From: JAHRVQ01 sp964548025
GTDB taxonomy: Bacteria > Pseudomonadota > Gammaproteobacteria > Pseudomonadales > Azotimanducaceae
Reading direction: 5' to 3'
Length of the DNA: 21,910 nt
Assembly: GCA_964548025.1 (NCBI GenBank)
Contig: CAZJRI010000090.1
Location: 1-21,910 of the forward strand
Below the pieces are notes generated by a model. It ran no database searches, was not told where the DNA came from, and saw nothing but the letters and a program-made list of their open reading frames with translations. Of the stretch, positions 1 to 9,456 are shown in pieces. A program made the translations under genes and the position numbers. How positions within the stretch are numbered: position 1 is the stretch's first letter; every line of letters begins with the position of its first letter.

Positions 1-71
1 CGCTCTGGTCTCTTCAGGGTGTTAGAAATCAGGGCACATTGTGGAGCTTGTGGGTAGAACAGGAGTAATTT

Positions 72-3000
72 TTGAGATTTGATTATTTACTAAGATTTTA
101 TTGGCCTACCAGTAGCCGGATTGCTGATAAATCTAACGAGGGAAATCTCGCGTGGTTCAGGCATCTCTTGATGCCATTTACGAAGTTGCGCCGGAAATTC
201 GTTCAATGTGCTGTATTGGCAATCTCTTTGATCCTGCTGTTCTATGCCCTGGATGTTGATGCGCTGAGTAAGCTCGCTGATCAAAGAAATGCATCTTTTA
301 CCCAACTTGGTACTGAAGATGGATTGTCCCAGGCAACTGTAACCGCAATTACCCAGGACAATCAGGGCTTTATCTGGATAGGCACTCAGGAAGGTCTAAA
401 TCGATATGATGGATATAGTTTTGAGACCTTTTTTCACTCAAGCGATGATCCTGGCTCAATTTCCCGCAATTACATCAAGGATGTTCTTTCAGATTCAGAG
501 GGAACGGTTTGGGTTGCTACGGATTATGGCCTCAATCGATTCAATGAAAGTAGCAAGACATTTGAAACGATACTGTTTGATGGGGGTTCAGACCCCCAGG
601 CGACAGCGCATAACGCGGTTAAGGTTCTCTTCGAGGATTCGCAGAAAAGATTGTGGATTGGCACTGACTACGGGTTGATCCTGCGATTCAAAAATGGTGA
701 AACAAGGCACTTTCATCATGATCCTGCCCAGCCCGATAGTTTGGGTGAAGGTCAGGTCTGGGTTATATATGAAGATAGTAAAGGCAGGTTCTGGGTAGGA
801 ACTGATAAGAGTGGGCTCCACTCACTCGACCTGGAAAACGGATCTTTTACTCACTACCTGCATAGCAGAGCAGATGGATCTTCTATTGGCGAGGATCACG
901 TCAGAGCTATTCTCGAAGACGAGGTTGGCAGAATTTGGGTGGCAACTCATGATGAAACTGTATCCATTCTCGATACAACTACAGGAGAATTCACCGATCT
1001 TGCCAGTCTGACTGACTATGGCATCAGCGAGGGTAGAAGGCTACTCAAAGATCAAAATAACGGGATCTGGATTGGTTCGGAGAGTGGTTTGCACCTTTAT
1101 AATAAAGACAAACTTGATTCGTTCATACACGAACCAACGGATCCAAACAGTCTCGGAGATAACAATATTACCGACTTGTTTCAGGATCGTGGCGGCGTTC
1201 TTTGGGTGGGGACATTCAACGGGATTAGCAAGTGGCATGCAAGTGTAGAAACCTTTCCCCATTTCATGCGTTGGGGCAGCCAGGAAGCCAGTTGGGCAAG
1301 TAAACTGATTTCATCCTTTGCTGAAACTCCTGACAAGAACGTTTGGATTGGAACGTATAACGGACTTGTTAAATGGGATGCTGAACAGGGTAAGTTTATC
1401 CAGTTTGACAACGATGAACTGGAATTAACCAGTAACAAGATAATGAGTTTGGGCGTGCAGGCCGACACTCTGTGGGTTGGTTCAATGAGAGGTGGAACTA
1501 ATCTTATACGGGACAACAAAGTTGAAGCAGTATTCTTTCATGATGAATATGATCCTAATTCTATTAGCTCAAATACTGTCAGCCGGGTGCTTGAAGACAG
1601 CAAAGGTAATATATGGTTTGCAACCTATGGTGGGGGAGTAAACAAGTATCTGGGCGAGGGGAAATTCAAGCGCTACCCCGATAATCTGAATCCTGATGGG
1701 ATTTTTCCGGATCTGCGTACGGTGGATATTATTGAAGCTTCTGATGGTTCGATGTGGATTGCGACGGATGGTGGGGGAGTCGTTATCCTTGATCCGGATT
1801 CGGGAAATATAACAAATTTCAGGTATGACCCGAATAATCGCAACACACTTTCAAGCAACAACATTTTTTCCCTACTTGCCACAGTTGACGGAATTTGGGT
1901 GGGTACCCGGGATAGCGGACTCAATTTTATTGACAGTCAGAATGGGAAGATCACCAGGATAGGACGATCTAACGGATTAGCGAGTGATCAGGTCTGGGGA
2001 TTGTTGGAGGATGAAAGTGGCAGGATATGGATAAGCGGCGGAAAGGGAATTTCTGTATACGAGCCAAAGACAAAATCCTTCGTTCTTTACGACTGGACCG
2101 ATGGATTGCAGAGTGACGATTTTAATAGTGGCGCATATCTGGAATTATCAGATGGAAGTTTTCTTTTCGGCGGCAATAACGGTTTTAATGCATTCTACCC
2201 TCGGCCAATTCACGGAAACCTGCATGTTCCAGCCATTAAAATTACAAGGTTTTCAAAGTTCAACGAAACCGTAGATCTACCCGAGCCGATCTATAAGACC
2301 AATCAATTGGAGCTTGCTTACAACGATTCGGTTATCGGATTCGAGTTTGCTGCAATGGATTTCTCCGCACCTGACAAAAATCAATTTCGATATATGTTGC
2401 AGGGTTTTGACAGAGACTGGGTCGATGCGAATGGTGCCCACCAGGTAACTTATACCAATCTGGATGCGGGTAGCTATGAATTTAAGGTGGCCGGGTCAAA
2501 TGATGATGGAGTATGGAACGAGGAAGGAGCATCAATAAAATTGATCGTTAATCCACCTATGTGGGCTACCTGGTGGGCCTATCTCGCCTATTTAATGATT
2601 GGCTTGAGTGTGCTTTACCAGGTCCAGAAGGTGAACGAAATGCGATTGCGCAGGGAAGCTGAGAAACGATACAGCGAGCGATTGCAGCTTTATATTGAAT
2701 CACTGGAAGAAGCTACCGACTGTGTTCTTATAGCCGATGCAAATAAACATCTGATGTATGCCAATGATGCCATCAAGTCGATTTTGGGCATTTCTCCTCC
2801 CCAGGCTGTTGGTCGTTCGATTTTGTCGCTGCTCTTCTCGGAGGCATCTGATGCAAGTCTGGCGCGAGCAGGTTTGCGTCGTGAAGGACGCTGGCATGGA
2901 GAAGTATCAGCTCGCAAGGGCTCCGAATACGGGACGACAGAAGTTACGATAGCCGCTGTTCACGATGACAGCGACAATGAAACAGCTTACGTGAGTATCG

Positions 3001-3791
3001 CAAGGGATGTAACTGATCGGAAGAAGGTGGAAGCCGAACTAGAAAAACATCGACAGAACCTTGAGCAAATTGTTGGCGAAAGAACAGAAGCGCTTGAATA
3101 TGAAATTTCCGAGAATAAGGCGGTGCAGAGAGAACTGGCCGATTCGTTAAAAGAAAAAGAACTCCTTCTAAAAGAAGTCCATCATCGCGTTAAGAATAAT
3201 ATGCAGGTTATTTCCAGCCTATTAAATATCCAGGCTGAATCGATTGGTGATGATGTATTTTCTGGGCTTCTTGGTGAGAGTCAACAACGAATAAAATCAA
3301 TGGCACTCATCCATGAAAATCTCTATCAGTCCGAGAATTTGCTTGAGATTGATTTTAAAGACTACATCAATATGTTAGCCAATAGCTTACATCGATTTTA
3401 TTCAGTTCGAGGAATGATTGTCAGTCTGGATATCCAGGTTGACAATGTTGCGCTCGACATTGAGACGGCTGTTCCCTGTGGCCTGATAATTAATGAACTA
3501 ATTTCCAACTCTCTTAAGCATGCTTTTAAAGGAAAGGAAGGCAAGGGCACAATTTGTGTGAAATTTAACCTGATTGGTTGTCGATATGTGCTTGAGATCA
3601 GTGATGACGGCATTGGATTACCAGTGGGATTTTCACTGGAGTCATCAAACTCCATGGGGATGGAAATTGTGTCAATACTAACCCAACAATTGGACGGGAG
3701 ATTGCGTTTCGATAGCGTAGATGGTGCAAGTTTCGAAATCTCCTTCCCGAGGAAAGAAAAAGATGTCAATGAAGTCGCTATTAGCCGTTGA
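72..3791 (+). CDS. Two-component regulator propeller membrane histidine kinase (Reg_prop/Y_Y_Y/PAS/HisKA_2)
   Basis: Sensor kinase of 1239 residues with an outer sensor part and a cytoplasmic kinase. A hydrophobic stretch at about residues 44-60 follows KLRRK and acts as signal anchor or signal peptide. About 14 W-[IV]-[GA]-[TS] blade motifs (WIGT, WVAT, WVGT) fill residues 90-735, enough for two seven-bladed Reg_prop propellers. A Y_Y_Y domain follows (about 755-825), then a TM segment (about 830-852), a short coiled coil, a PAS domain (about 877-985), HisKA_2 with motif EVHHRVKNN (H1038 the likely phosphorylated His) and an HATPase with N-box NELISNSLKHAF, DDGIGLP and SMGME. There is no AraC output domain, unlike Bacteroidetes hybrid propeller systems. 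The start is TTG at 72 with AGGAG at 61-65; an in-frame ATG at 171 is the alternative and would keep the anchor. The gene overlaps the next by 29 bp, so the two are probably translated together. Domain order is seen; the ligand cannot be told. Confidence 0.93.
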   Translation: MRFDYLLRFYWPTSSRIADKSNEGNLAWFRHLLMPFTKLRRKFVQCAVLAISLILLFYALDVDALSKLADQRNASFTQLGTEDGLSQATVTAITQDNQGFIWIGTQEGLNRYDGYSFETFFHSSDDPGSISRNYIKDVLSDSEGTVWVATDYGLNRFNESSKTFETILFDGGSDPQATAHNAVKVLFEDSQKRLWIGTDYGLILRFKNGETRHFHHDPAQPDSLGEGQVWVIYEDSKGRFWVGTDKSGLHSLDLENGSFTHYLHSRADGSSIGEDHVRAILEDEVGRIWVATHDETVSILDTTTGEFTDLASLTDYGISEGRRLLKDQNNGIWIGSESGLHLYNKDKLDSFIHEPTDPNSLGDNNITDLFQDRGGVLWVGTFNGISKWHASVETFPHFMRWGSQEASWASKLISSFAETPDKNVWIGTYNGLVKWDAEQGKFIQFDNDELELTSNKIMSLGVQADTLWVGSMRGGTNLIRDNKVEAVFFHDEYDPNSISSNTVSRVLEDSKGNIWFATYGGGVNKYLGEGKFKRYPDNLNPDGIFPDLRTVDIIEASDGSMWIATDGGGVVILDPDSGNITNFRYDPNNRNTLSSNNIFSLLATVDGIWVGTRDSGLNFIDSQNGKITRIGRSNGLASDQVWGLLEDESGRIWISGGKGISVYEPKTKSFVLYDWTDGLQSDDFNSGAYLELSDGSFLFGGNNGFNAFYPRPIHGNLHVPAIKITRFSKFNETVDLPEPIYKTNQLELAYNDSVIGFEFAAMDFSAPDKNQFRYMLQGFDRDWVDANGAHQVTYTNLDAGSYEFKVAGSNDDGVWNEEGASIKLIVNPPMWATWWAYLAYLMIGLSVLYQVQKVNEMRLRREAEKRYSERLQLYIESLEEATDCVLIADANKHLMYANDAIKSILGISPPQAVGRSILSLLFSEASDASLARAGLRREGRWHGEVSARKGSEYGTTEVTIAAVHDDSDNETAYVSIARDVTDRKKVEAELEKHRQNLEQIVGERTEALEYEISENKAVQRELADSLKEKELLLKEVHHRVKNNMQVISSLLNIQAESIGDDVFSGLLGESQQRIKSMALIHENLYQSENLLEIDFKDYINMLANSLHRFYSVRGMIVSLDIQVDNVALDIETAVPCGLIINELISNSLKHAFKGKEGKGTICVKFNLIGCRYVLEISDDGIGLPVGFSLESSNSMGMEIVSILTQQLDGRLRFDSVDGASFEISFPRKEKDVNEVAISR

Positions 3792-5901
3792 AGACGAGGT
3801 TCTCGTTGCTCGGGATATAAAATCCCGTCTGACACGGATGGGGTACAACGTATTATCGATGGCCATGCGTGGTCAGGAGGCAATAGATAAAACGTTGGAG
3901 CTGAGGCCTGATCTGGTGCTGATGGATATACATCTGGCTGATGAAATGGATGGGGTCGAAGCAGCAATTCGAATTCGTCAGCAATATGATGTCCCAATTA
4001 TTTTCTGCACAGCCTACGCAGATGAAGAGACACTAGAGAGGGCAAAAGTTTCCGAGCCTTATGGATATGTATTGAAGCCGTTCGATAACAGAGAGCTGGA
4101 AATCAATATCGAAATAGCACTATACAAGCATCGTGCGGAAAAGGACCTGGCCAATACCCGGCGTCGACTGGATGCCACACTAACCAGCATCAGTGACGGG
4201 GTAATTGTTACGGATATGGATGGCAATGTTTGTCTTCTAAATCCAATGGCTGAGACTATCACCGGAATAGATCGCGCAAGGGCCAGGTCAATGAAGCTTT
4301 CCCGGCTGATGCCCTTGTTTGCATTTGAACCCGGTGGAGCCGTCTTTAATACACACTCGGTTTCAACTCAACAAAACGTAGCTAATATCAGACAGAAACT
4401 GCGTCGTGAAGATGAAGAATCATTACCCATAGAAATATCGGCGAACATTATTGATAACGAGACAGACAAATTGGTAGTGATCACATTCAGGGACATCAGC
4501 CAGCAGATTCGCTACGAAGAGCAGATAAGGCATAGCACCTTTTACGATGATCTAACAAAATTACCAAACCGCGCGCTTTTTGTTAATCGTCTGGAGAGTG
4601 CGATAAACAGACGAAAACGTGAGGTAAATGAGCACTTTGCTGTAGTTTTCTTCGATCTTGATGGATTTGCAGCAATCAATGAAGGGCTTGGGCATGATAT
4701 CGGCGACAAGACACTTTCCGAGGTAGCATCGCGGATCGAACATACCGTCAGACCAGATGATACGATCTCTCGATTTAGCGGCGACATATTTGCAGTATTG
4801 TTTGATCCCGTAGATTCTGCGGCTGGTGCAATTCAGGCCTGCAGAAGAGTCCAGAAAGCAATTGAGAAACCCATTCAGGTAGGGTCGACAACCCTCGACT
4901 TATCAGCGAGTGCCGGTGTGCTGCTTAACCAGGATGTTTACCAGTCAGCAGAAGATATGTTGCGAGATGCGGATACAGCATTACATCGTGCTAAATCGGA
5001 TGCCAAAGGTGCCTATATCATCTTCAATAATGTCATGTATGAAAATGCGCGCAAATTCCTTGAGCGTAAGAGCAGTATGCAGCAGGCTTTGATAGATGAT
5101 GCCTTTGAGGTCCATTATCAACCGATCGTCGACGTGAAGACTGAGAAACTAGTCAGTATGGAGGCGCTTGTCCGCTGGCTGCATCCGATGGAAGGATTTG
5201 TGCCTCCGGCAGAATTCATTCCCATTGCTGAGAGAACCGGGTTGATACTTCAGTTGGGTGAGTACGTCCTTCGATCTGTTTGCAAACAGATTAAGTATTG
5301 GGATAGTCAGGGCTTTTCCGGATTTCGAGTTGCGGTAAATCTCTCAGCGAGACAGTTTGAGAACAATATCCCTGAACTGGTAGCAAGTGTAATTCGAGAT
5401 ACAGGTATTTCACCAGACTCGCTTGGACTGGAGATAACCGAAGGCATCGCCATGAGGGACGTGGATCAGAATATTCGCATGCTCGAAGAACTAAGAGCAC
5501 TTGGATTGTCGATTAGCATTGATGATTTCGGGACAGGATATTCATCGCTTGCTTACCTTAAACGATTCCCTCTGAATATACTGAAAATTGATCGATCATT
5601 CATAAAGGATATTACGACGAATCTGGACGACCGTGAGATCACAAAAGCGATCATTGCGATGGGCCAGAGTTTGAGCCTGAAAGTACTTGCTGAAGGTGTA
5701 GAAACCGATGAACAGGTTGCACTGTTGGCATCCAGCGGATGTGATTATATTCAGGGGTACTATTATTCTCGGCCGTTGCCAGCGATGGAGATGAATAAAA
5801 TACTGTTGGGGTGCAGGGCAAATGGTAAGAAATCATGGCCGAATAAGTTGATGAATCAGAATCTCCAATTTGAACAGAGGGAATTGGAGGTTGGTGGATA
5901 G
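3763..5901 (+). CDS. Response regulator REC-PAS-GGDEF(degenerate)-EAL, predicted c-di-GMP phosphodiesterase
   Basis: A 712-residue cytoplasmic regulator. REC (about 4-120) has the acidic pair E10/D11, phospho-acceptor D55 in LVLMDIHL, and the K of YVLKPFD; this LKPF type of receiver commonly pairs with HisKA_2 kinases. A PAS domain follows (about 130-245). The GGDEF domain (about 255-420) has SGDIF at 339-343 in place of GG[DE]EF, so cyclase activity is unlikely. The EAL domain (about 435-690) keeps EALVRW (E467), NLSARQF, LEITE, DDFGTGYSS (D587, D588), K608, EGVET (E644) and IQGYYYSRP, so c-di-GMP hydrolysis is likely. A roughly 30-residue tail follows. The start is ATG 3763, chosen for GAGGAAAG at 3749-3756; the ORF is open further upstream to 3721 and a second ATG lies at 3769. 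It overlaps the kinase gene by 29 bp, which argues that they are cognate partners. Confidence 0.93.
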   Translation: MSMKSLLAVEDEVLVARDIKSRLTRMGYNVLSMAMRGQEAIDKTLELRPDLVLMDIHLADEMDGVEAAIRIRQQYDVPIIFCTAYADEETLERAKVSEPYGYVLKPFDNRELEINIEIALYKHRAEKDLANTRRRLDATLTSISDGVIVTDMDGNVCLLNPMAETITGIDRARARSMKLSRLMPLFAFEPGGAVFNTHSVSTQQNVANIRQKLRREDEESLPIEISANIIDNETDKLVVITFRDISQQIRYEEQIRHSTFYDDLTKLPNRALFVNRLESAINRRKREVNEHFAVVFFDLDGFAAINEGLGHDIGDKTLSEVASRIEHTVRPDDTISRFSGDIFAVLFDPVDSAAGAIQACRRVQKAIEKPIQVGSTTLDLSASAGVLLNQDVYQSAEDMLRDADTALHRAKSDAKGAYIIFNNVMYENARKFLERKSSMQQALIDDAFEVHYQPIVDVKTEKLVSMEALVRWLHPMEGFVPPAEFIPIAERTGLILQLGEYVLRSVCKQIKYWDSQGFSGFRVAVNLSARQFENNIPELVASVIRDTGISPDSLGLEITEGIAMRDVDQNIRMLEELRALGLSISIDDFGTGYSSLAYLKRFPLNILKIDRSFIKDITTNLDDREITKAIIAMGQSLSLKVLAEGVETDEQVALLASSGCDYIQGYYYSRPLPAMEMNKILLGCRANGKKSWPNKLMNQNLQFEQRELEVGG

Positions 5902-5914
5902 ATAGCTGACTTGT

Positions 5915-6745
5915 TCAGAGCGCCTTGTCAATTTCGTCCAAAAAATACTGGCAATCCTGGTCAAGTTTCAAACTAAGGAGTTCGTCAGCTCTGGTTTGGC
6001 CTCTGTTGATCGCTATTATAGGAATATCAAGCTCGTAGGCACGACGACAGAAACGATAAGCTGAAAAAACCATCAGTGAGGATCCAACGATCATTAGAGC
6101 TGATTTTGATTTCAGTGAACCATATATTGTCTCGACGAGTTTTTTATCGACCGTCCCGCCATAAAATACGACTTCAGGCTTCAACATACCATCACACGAC
6201 TCGCATTGAGGTGTGTTGAAGCTCTTGTAGCTGATATCCGCGTCTCCATCCGGTGCAATCTGACTGTTTTCGAATTCGATCTTTGGGTTCAGGGTCACCA
6301 ATTGATCTTGAATTGCAGCTCTTGAATAAGTGTGGTCACAGTTAAGGCATCGAACCTTGTCAATTCGACCATGGAGGTCAATTACATTTTGATGACCTGC
6401 CCTCTGGTGAAGTCGGTCAACGTTCTGTGTTACCAACAAGGAGCAGAAACCTTTACGTTCAAGCGAGGCGAGAGACCTATGAGCGGCGTTTGGTTCTGCA
6501 GCTGATACAGTAGGCCAGCCAACCATGCTTCCTGCCCAGTAGCGCTGTCTGGTTGATCTTTGTGAGACAAATTCCTGATGTTGTACCGGAGCGCTCCGTA
6601 ACCATTGGCCGATTTCATTCCGATAGGTAGGTATACCTGATGCCGCGCTGCAACCAGCGCCAGTTATTACCATAAGCCCCGGATGCTGCGAGATAAACTC
6701 GGTTACTCTGTGTAGTTGATCTGTAGTGGAATCCTTCTTCATCAT
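5915..6745 (-). CDS. SIRT4-like class II sirtuin, NAD+-dependent protein deacylase
   Basis: A 276-residue SIR2 protein. It has the NAD motif GAGCSAASGIPTYR (29-42), TQNVDRLHQRAG (106-117), catalytic His125 in DLHG, zinc ligands C133/C136 and C181/C184, LKPEVVFYGGTVDKK (188-202) and VGSSLMVFSAYRF (220-232). VQHQEF, TRQRYWA.SMVGWP and the APDGD insert resemble mammalian SIRT4 much more than the CobB group. Known SIRT4 activities include removal of glutaryl-type and lipoyl groups and ADP-ribosylation; the bacterial substrate is unknown. The start is ATG 6745 (ATGATG), with 10 nt after the MFS stop; the ORF opens further upstream to 6805 but that would run into the MFS gene. No clear Shine-Dalgarno is seen, so translation may depend on the upstream gene. 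It ends 13 bp from the convergent EAL gene. Confidence 0.92.
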   Translation of the reverse strand: MMKKDSTTDQLHRVTEFISQHPGLMVITGAGCSAASGIPTYRNEIGQWLRSAPVQHQEFVSQRSTRQRYWAGSMVGWPTVSAAEPNAAHRSLASLERKGFCSLLVTQNVDRLHQRAGHQNVIDLHGRIDKVRCLNCDHTYSRAAIQDQLVTLNPKIEFENSQIAPDGDADISYKSFNTPQCESCDGMLKPEVVFYGGTVDKKLVETIYGSLKSKSALMIVGSSLMVFSAYRFCRRAYELDIPIIAINRGQTRADELLSLKLDQDCQYFLDEIDKAL

Positions 6746-6755
6746 GCTAAGTAGC

Positions 6756-7961
6756 TTAAACTGGAGGAGATGAATCCAACCGCCATAGGGTGGTGCGGAG
6801 CGCAACCAGTATGACGATCACGAGCATTAGTGTTGAGGATACGACGAGTGCGGTTGACGGTCCAAGCCATTCTGCAAGATATCCGGAGAAGAGAGCACCC
6901 AGGGGACCTGCGCCCATAAACGAGAACGAATAGAACGCCATCATGCGAGCTCGTTGTTCCGGTGGTGCCTGCTCCTGCATGATTGTTCGGGACATCGTCA
7001 TTGCAATGCCGCCGCTCATACCCCAGAGATAAATAAAACCGATCAGGGAGTAAAATCCCAGTCCCAGTCCTGCACCCATCAGTGCGAGTGAACCAACGAA
7101 ATGCATCGTTAGAAGTGCTCTTCCCTGACGATGAATATCGCCTATTTTCATAAGAAACAATATGGTGGTAACCAACCCAAGAGAGTTTCCGGTATTCACC
7201 CATGAAAGTTCGGTAGAAGACCCGTTGTACAATTCCCGGATCAGCAGTGGGACAGTGACGAAATATGAGCCCATGAAGAAGATGCCAGTGGCACAGTTTT
7301 GGATAACCACAGCGCGCATGGATGCTGAACTGATGACTGTTTTGTAACCTTCAGTGAGCGAATGAAGCACCTGGTGAACCATGTTGTCGCTAAGGCGGGT
7401 AGGGGGTAGGTATTCAACCTTGAGTCGCAAGTAGGAAAACGTGCCGACACTCAGAATGGTGAACTGAATCATGAGTACGAACACCGCCCCAAAACGGTCG
7501 GCAAAGGACGCAGCGAGAAATCCCAGCATTTGTACGCCAAATTGGATAAGGCTGACCTGAACCACTTTTCTCTGGATGCGGCCTTCTGCAACCAGCGCCA
7601 GAAGACCATCTCTTGCCGGTGTGATAAAGGCCTGAGCACAACCCATGATGATCGCAAATACGAGAACCATCGAATAGCTCAGATAGTCGAGTGTAATGAC
7701 AATCGTGAGGAAGAGGGGGGCACAAGAGGCAACAAGGTGTCCACTAATGACGACCTTACGTCCACCAAACTGATCTGCAAGACTGCCGCCAACGAGTGTA
7801 AATAGCATGGCAGGCAGAAGAAAAGCCATCTGGGCAATACCGACCAGTTTCGCTGACTCATCAAGTAGAATTGTGACTATCCAGGCGAATGCGACGGTCT
7901 GGATTCCATAGGATAGGAACCAGGAACCCGTACCCAGATAGTAATAGTGCAGTGGTTTCAT
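6756..7961 (-). CDS. MFS transporter, MFS_3 (EntS-like) type
   Basis: A 401-residue inner-membrane protein with about 12 hydrophobic segments. The loop 2-3 motif A is present as GGSLADQFGGRKVV, and the late helices contain FMGAGPLGALFSGYLAEWLG, a pattern common in the MFS_3 branch that includes the enterobactin exporter EntS. This suggests export of a small molecule, but the substrate cannot be inferred. The start ATG 7961 begins close to the first membrane segment, as expected; the Shine-Dalgarno is weak. A 7-bp-stem inverted repeat lies 16 nt upstream. It is the second gene of a minus-strand run: another MFS gene lies 134 nt upstream and the sirtuin begins 10 nt downstream. Confidence 0.88.
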   Translation of the reverse strand: MKPLHYYYLGTGSWFLSYGIQTVAFAWIVTILLDESAKLVGIAQMAFLLPAMLFTLVGGSLADQFGGRKVVISGHLVASCAPLFLTIVITLDYLSYSMVLVFAIIMGCAQAFITPARDGLLALVAEGRIQRKVVQVSLIQFGVQMLGFLAASFADRFGAVFVLMIQFTILSVGTFSYLRLKVEYLPPTRLSDNMVHQVLHSLTEGYKTVISSASMRAVVIQNCATGIFFMGSYFVTVPLLIRELYNGSSTELSWVNTGNSLGLVTTILFLMKIGDIHRQGRALLTMHFVGSLALMGAGLGLGFYSLIGFIYLWGMSGGIAMTMSRTIMQEQAPPEQRARMMAFYSFSFMGAGPLGALFSGYLAEWLGPSTALVVSSTLMLVIVILVALRTTLWRLDSSPPV

Positions 7962-7976
7962 CGGAATTTTCTAGAA

Positions 7977-7993
7977 ACTCTCAAAATGAGAGT
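7977..7993 (-). promoter_or_regulatory. Inverted repeat ACTCTCA-AAA-TGAGAGT between two MFS genes
   Basis: A perfect 7-bp inverted repeat with a 3-nt loop, ending 16 nt before the start of the downstream MFS gene. In minus-strand RNA it would be a small hairpin followed by only a short U run, so it is a weak terminator at best. An operator or 5' leader hairpin is equally possible. The remainder of the 134-bp gap between the MFS genes shows nothing else convincing. Confidence 0.35.
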
Positions 7994-8095
7994 AGATTGA
8001 TACAGCTCAGGTGAAGTATATAGAGATTTGTCAGCAGTCGAAATGCATCGGATTGAAATTCGGTGCAGATAGCTGAATCCAGAGTCCTGCCCGGC

Positions 8096-9328
8096 TCAGG
8101 GCGGTTCGTGTTTGACCAATGTCTCCTTGACAAAAAAGACCATGATCGCTGCGCCAGCGATTCCCAACAGAGAAATTGAGGTAATCGCCGTCGCGAGAGC
8201 AACGGTACTTGCGATATAGCCCAGGAGAATTGGCCCTGCAAAAGAACCTGAATCAGAGACCAGTCGCCAGACACCCAGAAATTCTCCGCGTTCATGTGCA
8301 GGGGCAAAGTCCGCACCAAGGGTCATATTGATCCCACTACCAAGACCATTTCCCGCGCCTGCAATGACCGCAGCCAGAACAAGTCCCCAGAAGGTTGAAG
8401 AAAACGGGATGAAGAAAATACCCAGTGCGAGGGTTAGCTGACAAGAAACGGCGGCATACCGTCTTCCCAGATTATCCATCATAAAACCCGCCAGGGGGAA
8501 CATCACCATATCTACGGCCGCGGCAATACTAACCACCAGACCAATGCTGGTGCTGTTAAGTGCAATACCCGCGCCCCAAAGGGGTATTAGCAATTGACGA
8601 CTTGCTCTCAAGACTGTCAAACACAAGATTGATATGCCCGCTGTTGTGAATATCCTGAAGTGGTTACCCAGGATATGCGGCACAATCCGGATCAGCGGCG
8701 GGCTTTGATCATGCTGGCCTTTAATATTGTCTTTTACGCTCACAAGGATAAAACCGAGTGCTAAAAAAGCGATGCAGGACAAGCCGATAAACACATATTC
8801 AAACCCGAATTCGTTTGCCAGAAATCCACTCGTTACGGGACCAACCAGGGTTCCGAATCGCTGTATACCTGCCATTGTAGAGATTGCTTTGCCCCGGTGA
8901 TGTGAAGGCACCATCTCACTGATGTGGGCTAGTCGCGCGATCATCCAGATCGCCATCGCAGACCCAAAAGCGAAGGCTGCCACTGCCAGTAAAAAAGCTG
9001 ATTCCGCCTGACTGGCCAAAAGTGCTGTGATGGCCATTAACGTCACACCGACTATCATAATGTTGCGGTCACCGAAGCGGGAAGTTGCATAACCGGCGGG
9101 AACATCGGCAAGCATATTCCCCAGACCCCGGAGAGAGAAAACGATCGCGGTAATCCCAACGCCTGCTCCCAGATCAAGGGCAAAGAGCGGGATGATGAGC
9201 AAAACGCTGCCTTGACACATGGACATCAGAAAACTGGGAAGAAAGAGTGATATCAATAAGGATCGATACATACTAAAAGTTGTATTGCTCGATTTCTTAC
9301 GCTTGCCTGAATCCGGGTGAGGTTCCAT
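8096..9328 (-). CDS. MFS transporter (DHA1-like, MFS_1)
   Basis: A 410-residue membrane protein with about 12 hydrophobic segments. Motif A is recognisable as LADVPAGYATSRFGDRN. The N-terminal tail before the first membrane segment is short and basic (KRKKSS). It does not look like a recent duplicate of the following MFS gene, since the motif A and helix sequences differ. The start is ATG 9328; a second ATG at 9271, just before the first helix, is possible, and neither has a strong Shine-Dalgarno. It is the first gene of the minus-strand MFS-MFS-sirtuin run and is divergent from the zinc-ribbon gene, with about 128 bp between starts. Substrate unknown; drug or metabolite efflux is the usual role. 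Confidence 0.87.
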   Translation of the reverse strand: MEPHPDSGKRKKSSNTTFSMYRSLLISLFLPSFLMSMCQGSVLLIIPLFALDLGAGVGITAIVFSLRGLGNMLADVPAGYATSRFGDRNIMIVGVTLMAITALLASQAESAFLLAVAAFAFGSAMAIWMIARLAHISEMVPSHHRGKAISTMAGIQRFGTLVGPVTSGFLANEFGFEYVFIGLSCIAFLALGFILVSVKDNIKGQHDQSPPLIRIVPHILGNHFRIFTTAGISILCLTVLRASRQLLIPLWGAGIALNSTSIGLVVSIAAAVDMVMFPLAGFMMDNLGRRYAAVSCQLTLALGIFFIPFSSTFWGLVLAAVIAGAGNGLGSGINMTLGADFAPAHERGEFLGVWRLVSDSGSFAGPILLGYIASTVALATAITSISLLGIAGAAIMVFFVKETLVKHEPP

Positions 9329-9456
9329 GGGAGCTTATGTTATAGCTGGTAAAGCGATGAAATAAAGGATGGTGTTCACTTTTGGAGATTGCATTGTACA
9401 AATAGATGGTGATTTAAGTTAATGTGAGCGCAATTAAAACCTCGGAGCGGAAAGTC

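Noticed and set aside
1..68. Possible end of an upstream plus-strand gene (frame 3 stop TAA at 66-68, frame 1 stop TAG at 55-57)
   Set aside because: Only about 20 codons are visible, two frames are equally open, and no family is recognisable.
3398..3997. A 199-codon minus-strand ORF under the kinase-regulator junction
   Set aside because: It is antisense to two well-supported genes with clear domains, and its translation shows no family pattern.
7414..7725. A 103-codon minus-strand ORF within the MFS_3 gene
   Set aside because: Another frame of the same strand as a clear transporter; no Shine-Dalgarno and no recognisable domain.
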